From IMG/VR virus record IMGVR_UViG_3300015360_002635, positions 1 to 23,584 of that record: a stretch of 23,584 bases of DNA; one strand, 5' to 3'. Position 1 is the stretch's first letter. Every line of letters begins with the position of its first letter. A program made the translations under genes and the position numbers. This document shows, piece by piece, positions 15,442-23,249 of this stretch. Origin of the DNA: a virus. The notes below the pieces were generated by a model. The model had not been told where the DNA came from. It saw only the letters and a list, made by a program, of their open reading frames with translations, and did not search any database.

Positions 15442-15969
15442 ATGAATTTCAAGTCTTTTTATGAAAATTTATTTGATGACGATTTTGATGTAGAGTCTTT
15501 TCGAAAAGAAAGGAAAGATAGAGGATCTATTATCAATAAGCAACGTCATAAAGAAAATGATCAACTTATTTTGTATCACGGGTTTGATAAAGATCCACAG
15601 TCTTTTAACTATGAATTTGACCCTTCTCATTCAGATCAAGGACTTTTGTGGTTTACCCATAAGATGATTTCATATTATGATCCATATGAGTATGCTTCAG
15701 GAAAAGGTAAATATGTTTTGACATATCCATTGCCAATACAAAAGATTTATGACACAATTACTTATCAAAATGGAAGTACAAAAAAAGAAGTCCCTGAAGA
15801 ATTGCGAAGACAATATGACCCGACATCTAATAGCAGGATCAGAGAGTGGGGCAGTAGCATTATTTCTTTACCAGAGAATTGGTTTTTTACCTACAAAACA
15901 GAAAAATTTATAGGAACTAACAAAAAAATTACAGCACGTCCAGAAATGGTATCAGTGGTTGGTCACTGA
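15442..15969 (+). CDS. Putative ADP-ribosyltransferase-like protein with capsid-targeting-like N terminus, 175 aa
   Basis: After the MNFKSFYENL opening and a charged linker, residues 42-105 read LILYHGF (H46), GLLWFTHK (residues 67-74), a Tyr-rich helix (YYDPYEYASG) and GKYVLTYPLPIQKIYD. This is the order of elements in ART-like folds of the H-Y-E type: [YH]-H-G, W-F-[ST], Tyr in the following helix, then strands ending in Y-D. A candidate last catalytic Glu is E168 in ARPEMVSV. T4 packages the ADP-ribosyltransferase Alt in its head and injects it; a similar role is inferred here. The ribosome site is weak. The 3' end overlaps the convergent gene by seven bases. The ART call is by motif only. 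Confidence 0.6.
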   Translation: MNFKSFYENLFDDDFDVESFRKERKDRGSIINKQRHKENDQLILYHGFDKDPQSFNYEFDPSHSDQGLLWFTHKMISYYDPYEYASGKGKYVLTYPLPIQKIYDTITYQNGSTKKEVPEELRRQYDPTSNSRIREWGSSIISLPENWFFTYKTEKFIGTNKKITARPEMVSVVGH

Positions 15970-17129
15970 GTGGTTACGTGAGTCGGTGAATTACTGACGC
16001 CAAACTGATTAATTGGAGTATATTGTATTCCAAATTGCTTTAAGTCGTCTTGATTATAATGATTGAATATCATTCTCACTACACTTTTTTGTTTGTTTTT
16101 CAGAATTAACTGGCCAGATTTAAGTGCTTGTTGAACTCTGTCGGCATCTTGTTTTGAAACGGCGACGTATGAATTTGAGTAATATGGTTGTTGTCCATAC
16201 ATGAATGTGAAGTAATCATTGTACAGATCTTTGCCGGGCAATTGTCTGAATCCAGAAACCTTTCCTTGAAGTTGATATTTGGTTCCCAATGATTTTGATT
16301 TTGATTTTTGGAAATCAAAATTGGCTCCCAAAAACTTAGATAAATCTAAAATGTAACGATGATATTTTGATTTAACTTCTGTGCCAGCGATTCCTTCATC
16401 GCCACTAATTCTTTTCTCATTAGGCGAATAGGTTACTACAACATGAGGTTTATTTTCAGAATCAAAAAGAGCAATCATAGTTCTGTCTTGATCAAAGCTC
16501 ATGACTCCTGCACTTCCGCAATTTTTCATTAATCCACCCAAGAGCGTACATCTTTTTCCAGCATCAATCCAACGAAATCCATTATTATATGTTTTCAATG
16601 GTTTTTGATCTTGAAATATAGTTTTTTTATCATACTTTTGTTGTGCTTCAAAGAAGCTAAGATCTTTATAAGGAGCTACATTCAAAATTTTATTTGACAA
16701 GATATCATTTATGAGTGAGTAATAGCTAAAGAATGCTTCTGAAAACATTTTATCTTCGATTTGTTCTTCGAGTGCTTTTCTTTGTTCTTGAAGGTACGTA
16801 TCATCATAAACATTTTCATTATCATCAATAGACAAATCTAGTTTTTCAAGAGTTTTCATGTAGTTTTCAGGAGAGTCTGTTGCTTGATGCAGTTCTATTA
16901 AATCTGGCAATGATGTGGTTCTAAAATTTTGATGCACCCAATTAAACCAATTATCTGTCGGATCGTTTGTTCTATAATTTCTGTACCATCTTGCGAATAG
17001 ATGGGCATATTTGCCGAATTTTTTATAGAAGAGTTTGGCAACAATCATTGGATATCCAAGATTTACAACATCTTGTTTAGATTCAAGTATTGTATGTTCT
17101 GAATTTTCTATCCATTGTTTGAATCGCAT
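15963..17129 (-). CDS. Large phage protein with capsid-targeting-like N terminus, 388 aa
   Basis: Starts MRFKQWIENSEHTILES; TILE-S fits an L/I-x-E protease site. The N-terminal half is helical and aromatic-rich. Near residues 200-265 is a recognisable phage domain: GGLMKNCGSAG, then SENKPHVVVTYSPNEKRISG, then SKYHRYILDL. This resembles the M-x-[NH]-C-G ... P-H-V-T ... K-Y-H-x-Y-I pattern seen in virion-associated proteins of large phages and loosely in PcfJ-like proteins; its activity is not known. Late-promoter-like AATAAATAAT lies just upstream. No strong ribosome site. Probably a packaged or virion protein (inference). Confidence 0.7.
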   Translation of the reverse strand: MRFKQWIENSEHTILESKQDVVNLGYPMIVAKLFYKKFGKYAHLFARWYRNYRTNDPTDNWFNWVHQNFRTTSLPDLIELHQATDSPENYMKTLEKLDLSIDDNENVYDDTYLQEQRKALEEQIEDKMFSEAFFSYYSLINDILSNKILNVAPYKDLSFFEAQQKYDKKTIFQDQKPLKTYNNGFRWIDAGKRCTLLGGLMKNCGSAGVMSFDQDRTMIALFDSENKPHVVVTYSPNEKRISGDEGIAGTEVKSKYHRYILDLSKFLGANFDFQKSKSKSLGTKYQLQGKVSGFRQLPGKDLYNDYFTFMYGQQPYYSNSYVAVSKQDADRVQQALKSGQLILKNKQKSVVRMIFNHYNQDDLKQFGIQYTPINQFGVSNSPTHVTTQ

Positions 17130-17132
17130 AGA

Positions 17133-17143
17133 TTATTTATTAA
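17133..17143 (-). promoter_or_regulatory. Late-promoter-like AATAAATAAT for the minus-strand gene at 17129
   Basis: On the minus strand TTAATAAATAATC lies immediately before the ATG at 17129. It matches the T4 late motif except at its first base. The distance to the ATG is very short, so the transcript would be almost leaderless, or translation could start at a later codon. Confidence 0.35.
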
Positions 17144-17158
17144 AAGTCATTTTATTTT

Positions 17159-17168
17159 ACATAAATAA
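17159..17168 (+). promoter_or_regulatory. Late-promoter-like CATAAATAA for the 17204 operon
   Basis: ACATAAATAAATG has seven of eight bases of TATAAATA. It lies 37 bases upstream of ATG 17204, leaving room for transcription start and the ribosome site. No -35 box is needed for T4-type late promoters. Confidence 0.55.
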
Positions 17169-17203
17169 ATGTGATATTTGAATTTAATAGAGAGGTTTAA
17201 GCT

Positions 17204-17476
17204 ATGCAAGTGTGCATTTTAGCAAAAAATGAAGACATAGATGGAATTAGAGAAAAAGCTAGATTAGAAATCGAGTTTTTTTCTAATCACACACAAATAT
17301 TAAACATAGGTTTATCTGAAACTGGTGAGAAGCCAATTACCCATTGGTTTTGTACTTTCAATGCGGATCAAGAGATGCTTGATAAGTTAAAGTCAATTCA
17401 GGAATTGACGGAAATTGAAGCTGCGAATGCTAGAGGATTTTTAAGTAAACGAAAATTAAAAACAATAAAGGATTAA
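17204..17476 (+). CDS. Hypothetical protein, 90 aa
   Basis: First gene of a three-gene late-type operon. Ribosome site GAGAGG precedes ATG 17204. The product is a compact alpha/beta protein opening with a hydrophobic strand (MQVCILAKN) and holding THWFCTFNADQEML; the last third is helical and Lys-rich. No family recognised. The stop TAA is one base before the next ATG, so the two are coupled. Confidence 0.7.
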   Translation: MQVCILAKNEDIDGIREKARLEIEFFSNHTQILNIGLSETGEKPITHWFCTFNADQEMLDKLKSIQELTEIEAANARGFLSKRKLKTIKD

Positions 17477-17477
17477 A

Positions 17478-18098
17478 ATGAACTTCAAGAAAAAAATAGA
17501 TTTCATTACAGAGTCAGAAAAGTCTGAGATAATGAATTTTGTTCATAGTTACAAAAAACAAGATTTCTATATAACTAACGATCATATCAAAGAAATCAAC
17601 ATGGCTACAAATGGTTGGTCTGTCTTGTGTGACCTAACCAAGACAATCGTTTCTGAAGAAGTCTCAAAATTTCAGGGGGATGCGACTCAGATCGAAGAAG
17701 TTCCTGAGATATTTCATTTGTTGCACAATCGTATTTCTGAAACCTTAATGATTAGTTCTGACAATGTTTTTTTTCAGTGTATCTATTTAGGAGAAAATGG
17801 TGAAGTAAAAAGGCACTATGATGCTGGCAAGCCCGGATATATAACGTACAAATGCAATGTTTTCATTGATGGTCCAGATGTAGATTTTGTATACGTTGGC
17901 GATTCAATTAAAGAAATAAACAAATTAGATTTATATTGTTTTGAAGCAAATTTATACAAACATTGGATGGATAAATCAGAATCACCAAGAGTACATTTGA
18001 GTTATGGATTTTTGATACCATGCGGTGATTTAGGGTGGCATGAAGATCATCCAAGAATCAGATTAAGTAATAGAATTTGGAGACATTACATAAAATAG
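17478..18098 (+). CDS. 2-oxoglutarate/Fe(II)-dependent oxygenase-like protein, 206 aa
   Basis: Residues 113-115 (HYD) give the H-x-D iron motif in the context GEVKRHYDAGKPGYITYKCN; H162 in NLYKHW is the distal His and R171 in SPRVHLSYGF the 2-oxoglutarate-binding Arg, nine residues further. The strand pattern around IDGPDVDFVYVG fits a double-stranded beta-helix. Such phage enzymes hydroxylate proteins, bases or small molecules; the substrate here is unknown. AAAGGA precedes the ATG and overlaps the end of the upstream gene. The stop lies within the ribosome site of the next gene. The call rests on motif order and spacing. Confidence 0.72.
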   Translation: MNFKKKIDFITESEKSEIMNFVHSYKKQDFYITNDHIKEINMATNGWSVLCDLTKTIVSEEVSKFQGDATQIEEVPEIFHLLHNRISETLMISSDNVFFQCIYLGENGEVKRHYDAGKPGYITYKCNVFIDGPDVDFVYVGDSIKEINKLDLYCFEANLYKHWMDKSESPRVHLSYGFLIPCGDLGWHEDHPRIRLSNRIWRHYIK

Positions 18099-18105
18099 AG
18101 GAAAT

Positions 18106-21082
18106 ATGACATTTAGATGTTTAGACAAAAAAAACAAATACGATAAGAGAAGTAACTTGGATTTATCGTAAAAACGCATGGGTTCCAGTCGTTACTGTCT
18201 GTATTTATGGATTATATCCAAGACAATCTGTCGCTACAGTTATCCCCAACGTAAGCGGTTTGCTTTTGGATTTAATCAATTTAGGACTCAACATATCTTG
18301 GACGTTAAATTCCAATTATGAAACGGAAATAACCTACAATATAAATGACACAGAATGGGTGGAAATAATTGTAGATCAAGGAAATTCAACAATAATTGAT
18401 ACCAATCCAAACGACACAATCGAAGTAAGAGCTAGATTCAAAGATGGAAGTCGTTACTCTGCCAGCTATGCGACCGCCACAATTGAAATTTGGGAAATGA
18501 CTGACATTGCTTTGTATGGACTTACGGAGCGAAGCGGCAGCCAAAATGAGGAACCATTTTTAGGAAACACTGTTTATTCGCTCGTGGAAGTATGGGAGAG
18601 CCTTCAAAGGGAAAAGTTAAAAACTTTCACTATTGAAAATACAGTAGAAGCAAATCATGTAATTGCTTGGCATCCAAATGGTTATCTTTATAGACTTATT
18701 CTTAAAGGGACAGAATACGATTCTCCGTCTTACAAGTTTGAACGAGTAAATATTAGCACTCTTGAAGTTGTTGACATTCCCATAACAACATCTACCCCAG
18801 AGTTTGACATAAACTGTCCTGCAACTGCTATGGTTTATCATCCGAACGAGAACGCATTTTTTGTTTGCAGCAGTTGTGGTTTTTATAAATTAGCAACAAA
18901 TGGATCAACTGCCACATTAGAATTAATAAATGTTAACAGTCCTAATAGTTTAGTCTATGATGGAGGTTTGATTACAGCCGAATTATATGGTAGTAATATT
19001 GATTTTTGGACGGTCAATATTACAGGCATCTACGAATCGCCATCGTTATTTGCCATAACAACTACTGATGACCCTGATTATGTTTTAACTGGAATCATTA
19101 GTTTGGCAATTCATAACGGAACTTTATACGCAATCTCTTCTGGTAATGCGGCTGACAATTCTTATACAGGCTTGCTTTTTATCACCATCTCCGACGATGT
19201 AATTCGGACTGCATCGGTGATTGCCAGATTGACTGCCCCATTCAAAAGATTAGCTTCTGTAATTGTAGATCAAGTTCCTGTATTAGTAGTTCAGCAAGTT
19301 TCCAATGGATTTTCTGGACTGCATCATTTGAGCGAGGGAGGAGTTGTAGGCGATTTGATTGTTGATACAAGAGCTTGTTGTAATTTAGAAGAATTTCATT
19401 CTATGTCATTTAATCCAAGAGACAGACACATTTATCATTCTTGTATGCGTTTAATTGATTATGCGTTTAATACGCAAGACCCTGATGTCAATAGTGTTTT
19501 GGTATTTGAAAAATTGAATTTAGACACTCTTGAGGTTTCAAACATTTCTGTTTCGGGGTCTAATTATGTAAGAGGAATTGAATCTGACACCCAATCTTTC
19601 ATAGATGATGGTGGAGAAGACATGTATGATGATGGAAACGTCCTAAGCACAAACTTAGTAGATAACGGATTCATTGAATACACACATACCATACAATCAT
19701 CAGTAGGGGATACTCATGGAGAAGATTTTGTACAAACAGCAGACGGAACAGTAGCAGACGGCACTGATTATTTTGGGAATGGAAGCTCTTATTTCACGAA
19801 TATGTACACTGGTTTATTTGTAATGGTTGCAACCAACATAAACATCACTGAATTTGTTGTTAGCGGGGAATTAGGAGCAGATGGCGACGGAATTGTATCG
19901 TCAGACGTGATCGCATTGAACGGCGGACACACAGGATATTTCAAAAAGGTTTATGATTCAGGTGATCCGTCAGTAAATCACTTAATCATAATTCCGTCCA
20001 AAAATGGCGTAGTACAAAGTATAAGTGAAAATACTGACGATGATTTTCATTTACTGAGCAACTTATCTGGTGTAAATCGTATTTATTATCTATTGTTTGC
20101 CACGAAAGACAATGAAAACAATGTTAATGATGAGGTTACATCGGAACAAGCTGCAACAATTGGAAATTTGTTCTTGTCTGCTATTGGCAGTCAAAATATC
20201 AATCAAATTCTTTCCAATTTGAATGATAACTATCTTGATGTTACCGATAATATCACAGACTTGTTTGCTTTTACGGATGCAAATGACGGCAATCAGCACC
20301 AAATAACAGAAATGTTGGGATATAGACCAGGATTAAATGAGCCACACTGCATGACCTATGCCGGAAACGATAAATTTTTCATAGCGAGCGAAGAAGGCTT
20401 GTTCTCAATTACATCAGATGGTCATATTTCTTTAATCAACAGCGAGTTCCGTTGGGGAGAATGTCGTGGATTGGCATTTGTAGAAGGTCGTTTGTATGCT
20501 TCATATTCTTTTGGTACTTTTTTAGTTGAGATAAATCCAATTACTGGCGAACAAATTTTACAGGTAAATGAAAAAGGCTCCACCATTGTTTTCAATGGAG
20601 GCGAAGGTAACACTACCAGTATTCGGGCTTTGGCTTCTGATGGCATAGGGCTTTATGTTCTTGGAGTTAATAATGAGCATACCGAATTTGCTGTTGGTTT
20701 AATCGTAAATTTAGTACCTGATGAAAACAACGAAATTTTCGCCACATATTTAGTAGAGTTCAAAACGATAGGCGGATTGACCATAGAGAGATTTGGGAGA
20801 ACAGCACCCATAGGAAACGTATTTATTGAATACACCGAGACATCTACATCATTGCATCTTAATGACACTACTCAGGTAAATGCCGACGAATTAGAAGTTC
20901 AATGGCACGAAGATGACAATGCAAACCAAAGTTTTGAAGATTGGAATCCCATTGCGGTAGAAGAGGTGTTGGTGGTGGAAGATTACACTTTAGTTATCAT
21001 CAATAAAACTGCAAGTAGTTTCAAAGCTAGAATGAGATTTATCAACCCTCTTAGCAAGTGGAGTTATTTCAGTTGGAATTAA
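18106..21082 (+). CDS. Large beta-propeller virion/adhesin-like protein with a frameshift near its start (about 991 aa if joined)
   Basis: ATG 18106 has a strong ribosome site (AGAGGAAAT) and reads MTFRCLDKKNK, stopping at 18169-18171. The long frame, open from 18125, joins this start if one A of the A8 run at 18127-18134 is removed. Otherwise its only nearby start is TTG 18260 inside conserved-looking sequence. The joined N terminus has TWIYRKNAWVPVVTVCIYG, like the W-x-P-V strand repeats of phage tail-fibre proteins. Residues about 150-480 and 730-920 hold propeller-like blades (HPNGYLYRL, HPNENAFFVC, IHNGTLYAISS, VEGRLYASY). About 490-700 is an inserted domain (DDGGEDMYDDGN, YFGNGSSYFTNMYTGLF, RIYYLLFATKD) of a type I recall from large viruses. 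A receptor-binding or surface role is inferred. Confidence 0.75.
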
Positions 21083-21119
21083 TTGATTGTCAACTACCAC
21101 GCCGCTAAAGACGTAGTGA

Positions 21120-21524
21120 TTAGTCAGCCTTGTTGATATTTTTGTTTTTTCTCAATCGTTCCAAGAATGAACTTTTGCTTTTTCTTGTAGAGATTTTGAT
21201 TTCGTAAGTAGAATCGTTGTTTTGTTTAACATCAACTACTTCGCCTCCGATATCGGATATAATTTTTGGGATGGATTGAAATGGATTTGTTTCATTGTCC
21301 ATATCAACCACAACTGTAAGTTGTTGTTTAGACATTAAGCTATATGTTGTGATAGTTGAAAGGCTGATAATTATACAAATTAGAATTGCAAGCCATGTAC
21401 GTGGTTTTTTTTCTACGACAATTTGTCCCATTTCAACAACGCATGATCCTCCTGTATCTCCGGTTTCTTGGAGATTTTTTACATATTGAGGCAGATTTTC
21501 AAGGGACATTGGTTTTTGTTGCAT
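21120..21524 (-). CDS. Single-pass membrane protein of unknown function, about 134 aa
   Basis: Start placed at ATG 21524 because GAAAGG stands seven bases before it and the late-type motif at 21552-21559 lies upstream; longer in-frame starts at 21548 and 21593 would begin at or before the promoter motif. The product has a cytoplasmic-looking N-terminal part with GDTGGSCVVEMGQIVVEKK, one membrane segment (TWLAILICIIISLSTITTYS), and an outer C-terminal domain (LTVVVDMDN, IISDIGGEVVDVK, STYEIKIS) with a basic tail. No family recognised. The opposite strand begins a second exported protein, the nuclease at 21597. Confidence 0.7.
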   Translation of the reverse strand: MQQKPMSLENLPQYVKNLQETGDTGGSCVVEMGQIVVEKKPRTWLAILICIIISLSTITTYSLMSKQQLTVVVDMDNETNPFQSIPKIISDIGGEVVDVKQNNDSTYEIKISTRKSKSSFLERLRKNKNINKAD

Positions 21525-21551
21525 TTTTAACCTTTCAATTAGTGACATTCT

Positions 21552-21559
21552 ATTTATGC
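21552..21559 (-). promoter_or_regulatory. Late-promoter-like GCATAAATA for the membrane protein
   Basis: On the minus strand GCATAAATAG lies about 28 bases before ATG 21524, with the ribosome site GAAAGG in between. Seven of eight bases match TATAAATA. Confidence 0.5.
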
Positions 21560-21596
21560 GTCTTGAACATTTATAATTTTTGAGTAAAATCAAGTT

Positions 21597-22025
21597 ATGA
21601 AAAACTTAAAAATATCATTAGTGTATATTGCCATTGTGACTTCTTTCTTTGCTGGCATTTCAATTCGTTCGAATTTTTTGGACGATCCTTCAATTCAAAT
21701 ATCTCATGTTCATGACGGAGATACAATTGTTGTAAACATTACAAACTGGCACCCAATCGTTGGAAAAAAGATGTCAATCAGGATTAGAGGGATCGATACT
21801 CCAGAATTGAATGATACTTCTAAGAAAATTTTAGCAAAAGAAGCCAAAGACTTTACTACAAAAATGATTTCTTATTCACATGTTGAATTCAAAAATTTCA
21901 CAAGAGACAAATATTTCAGACTAGATGCAGATGTTTATGTAAACGGCAAGAATTTAGGAGATTTGTTAGTTGAACATAATCTTGCAAAACGATATGATGG
22001 CGGCAAAAAGCCCACATGGAAATAG
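21597..22025 (+). CDS. SNase-like (thermonuclease family) nuclease with N-terminal membrane/signal anchor, 142 aa
   Basis: Ca-dependent nuclease fold. Residues 6-22 are hydrophobic (SLVYIAIVTSFFAGISI), so the protein is probably exported or membrane-anchored. The active-site set of staphylococcal nuclease is complete: HDGDT (D40), IRIRGIDTPE (R64, D67, E70) and RDKYFRLDADVYVNG (R108). LGDLLVEHNLAKRYDGGKKPTW closes the domain as in the family. A TATAAT at 21572-21577 lies upstream without a good -35 box; the ribosome site is weak. Six bases separate it from the phosphoesterase gene. Likely acts outside the cytoplasm on DNA or RNA; the purpose (host DNA use, exclusion of other phages) is inference. 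Confidence 0.88.
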   Translation: MKNLKISLVYIAIVTSFFAGISIRSNFLDDPSIQISHVHDGDTIVVNITNWHPIVGKKMSIRIRGIDTPELNDTSKKILAKEAKDFTTKMISYSHVEFKNFTRDKYFRLDADVYVNGKNLGDLLVEHNLAKRYDGGKKPTWK

Positions 22026-22031
22026 GAATTT

Positions 22032-22667
22032 ATGAATATTTATGCTTTATCTGACATGCACGGAAGATTACCGGATGTACCTAATTGTGAAATTTGCATC
22101 ATTGCTGGAGATGTTTGCCCGATTGAAAATCACAAGCTTTCTTATCAATCTAATTGGCTCGACACAACATTTCGTGCTTGGTTGGAAAGAATTCCAGCCA
22201 AGCACATTATTGGCATAGCTGGCAATCACGATATCATTTTTGAAGAAGCTCCGGAGCGTATTCCTAAAAATCTCCCTTGGACATATTTACATGATAAAAT
22301 GATAGAAGTTGAAGGGATAAAGATTTACGGGACTCCTTACCAGAAGTTCTTTGGCGGATGGCCATTCATGAAACATGAACACGAGTTGGAGATTTTGTGG
22401 AAAGACATGCCAGTTTGTGACATTGTAGTTTGTCATGGCCCTCCTTATGGTGCTGGAGACGTAGTTAATTTTGAGGGACCACAAGGATCAAAGATTTTGG
22501 CACGAAAGCTATTGGAACTTAAAATTCCATGGTGTATAACTGGGCATATTCATGAAAACTATGGCATTCATGAACTTGGAAATACAAAAGTCGCCAACGT
22601 AGCTGTTTGCGATGAAAGATATATTTTGTGTCAAGAGCCTCTTAAAATTATTTTTCAAGATGTTTAA
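22032..22667 (+). CDS. Calcineurin-like metallophosphoesterase, 211 aa
   Basis: All metal-binding blocks of the family are present in order: SDMHG (D8, H10), AGDVC (D27), GNHD (N65, H66, D67), VVCHGPP (H135) and TGHIHE (H172, H174). A two-metal phosphoesterase or phosphodiesterase is therefore certain; the substrate is not. The overall layout (GTPYQKFFGGWPF, then HGPPYGAGD) resembles small single-domain relatives such as the MPPED type. The 3' end overlaps the convergent gene by 20 bases. It follows the SNase gene closely and is probably co-transcribed, so the two could act one after the other on nucleic acid products, which is speculative. Confidence 0.9.
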   Translation: MNIYALSDMHGRLPDVPNCEICIIAGDVCPIENHKLSYQSNWLDTTFRAWLERIPAKHIIGIAGNHDIIFEEAPERIPKNLPWTYLHDKMIEVEGIKIYGTPYQKFFGGWPFMKHEHELEILWKDMPVCDIVVCHGPPYGAGDVVNFEGPQGSKILARKLLELKIPWCITGHIHENYGIHELGNTKVANVAVCDERYILCQEPLKIIFQDV

Positions 22668-23004
22668 TCCCTTGTGCTGTTGGCAAAATTATCGCATGTG
22701 CCCGACCTACGCCATCAATTCCACTTATTAACTGCTTGTCAAAAGAAGCCTTCATTTGTGGGTATTTAAAAGATTTTTCCCTTTCACGCACCTTCATAAA
22801 TATTTGTTGCAATTGACCATAAATGGCTTCTAATCCTTGAGCAGCTTGAGCAATATCTGGATCTATAGGAACAAAATTATTTGCATTATTTCCAGCTACA
22901 TCTGTCTCTGCATTGCCATTATTTGCAGTTCCATTTGGAATATAAGTTTTTTGGCTTGTAGAAAATTCAGTTTCTAGCCATGTCTTAAAAGATATTTTGC
23001 TCAT
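22648..23004 (-). CDS. Hypothetical protein with capsid-targeting-like N terminus, 118 aa
   Basis: Starts MSKISFKTWLETEF; FKTWLE is the clearest match to the shared N-terminal motif. It is followed by an Asn/Gly/Ala-rich disordered stretch and a helical C-terminal half (QLQQIFMKVREREKSF). Twelve bases separate it from the upstream minus-strand gene; no strong ribosome site, so translation is probably coupled. TATATATT on the minus strand just upstream is a poor late-promoter match. Head-packaged protein inferred; no activity recognised. Confidence 0.65.
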   Translation of the reverse strand: MSKISFKTWLETEFSTSQKTYIPNGTANNGNAETDVAGNNANNFVPIDPDIAQAAQGLEAIYGQLQQIFMKVREREKSFKYPQMKASFDKQLISGIDGVGRAHAIILPTAQGIKHLEK

Positions 23005-23016
23005 AAAATATATAGA

Positions 23017-23202
23017 TTAAAATCCATCTGTTTTCCAATCAAGTTTAATTGATTGGTCGTTTTTAGAATTACGCACATCTTCCAAATATCTTTCCAAATA
23101 ATTAGTTAATCTGGGTTGGTCCCATGTTGTCGATTGAGAGTTAGACATGCAGCGTTTCATGAGTGGAATCATAAATCGTGTAAATTTAGCTATTTCAGAC
23201 AT
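23017..23202 (-). CDS. Hypothetical protein, 61 aa
   Basis: Small, polar, mostly helical product (MSEIAKFTRFMIPLMKRC, then LTNYLERYLEDVRNSK). GGA lies about eight bases before the ATG. It sits between a terminator upstream (23215-23245) and the gene at 23004 downstream and is in the same direction. The terminator upstream means it needs its own promoter or read-through, and no clear promoter fits in the space. Family not recognised. Confidence 0.55.
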   Translation of the reverse strand: MSEIAKFTRFMIPLMKRCMSNSQSTTWDQPRLTNYLERYLEDVRNSKNDQSIKLDWKTDGF

Positions 23203-23214
23203 AATTGTTCCAAT

Positions 23215-23245
23215 AAAAAAAACTGCCTATTTGAGAGGCAGTTTT
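23215..23245 (-). terminator. Rho-independent terminator (minus strand)
   Basis: AAAACTGCC (23219-23227) pairs with GGCAGTTTT (23237-23245), loop TATTTGAGA. On the minus strand the stem is followed by eight T. It stops the transcript of the 23420-23250 gene five bases after its stop codon. Confidence 0.88.
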
Positions 23246-23249
23246 CATT

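Noticed and set aside
21083-21119. Terminator between the convergent genes ending at 21082 and 21120
   Set aside because: Only a five-pair stem (ACTAC/GTAGT) with a long loop and no T-tract.
21525-21593. Longer start (21593 or 21548) for the membrane-protein gene
   Set aside because: These starts precede or touch the late-promoter-like motif; ATG 21524 has a clear ribosome site.
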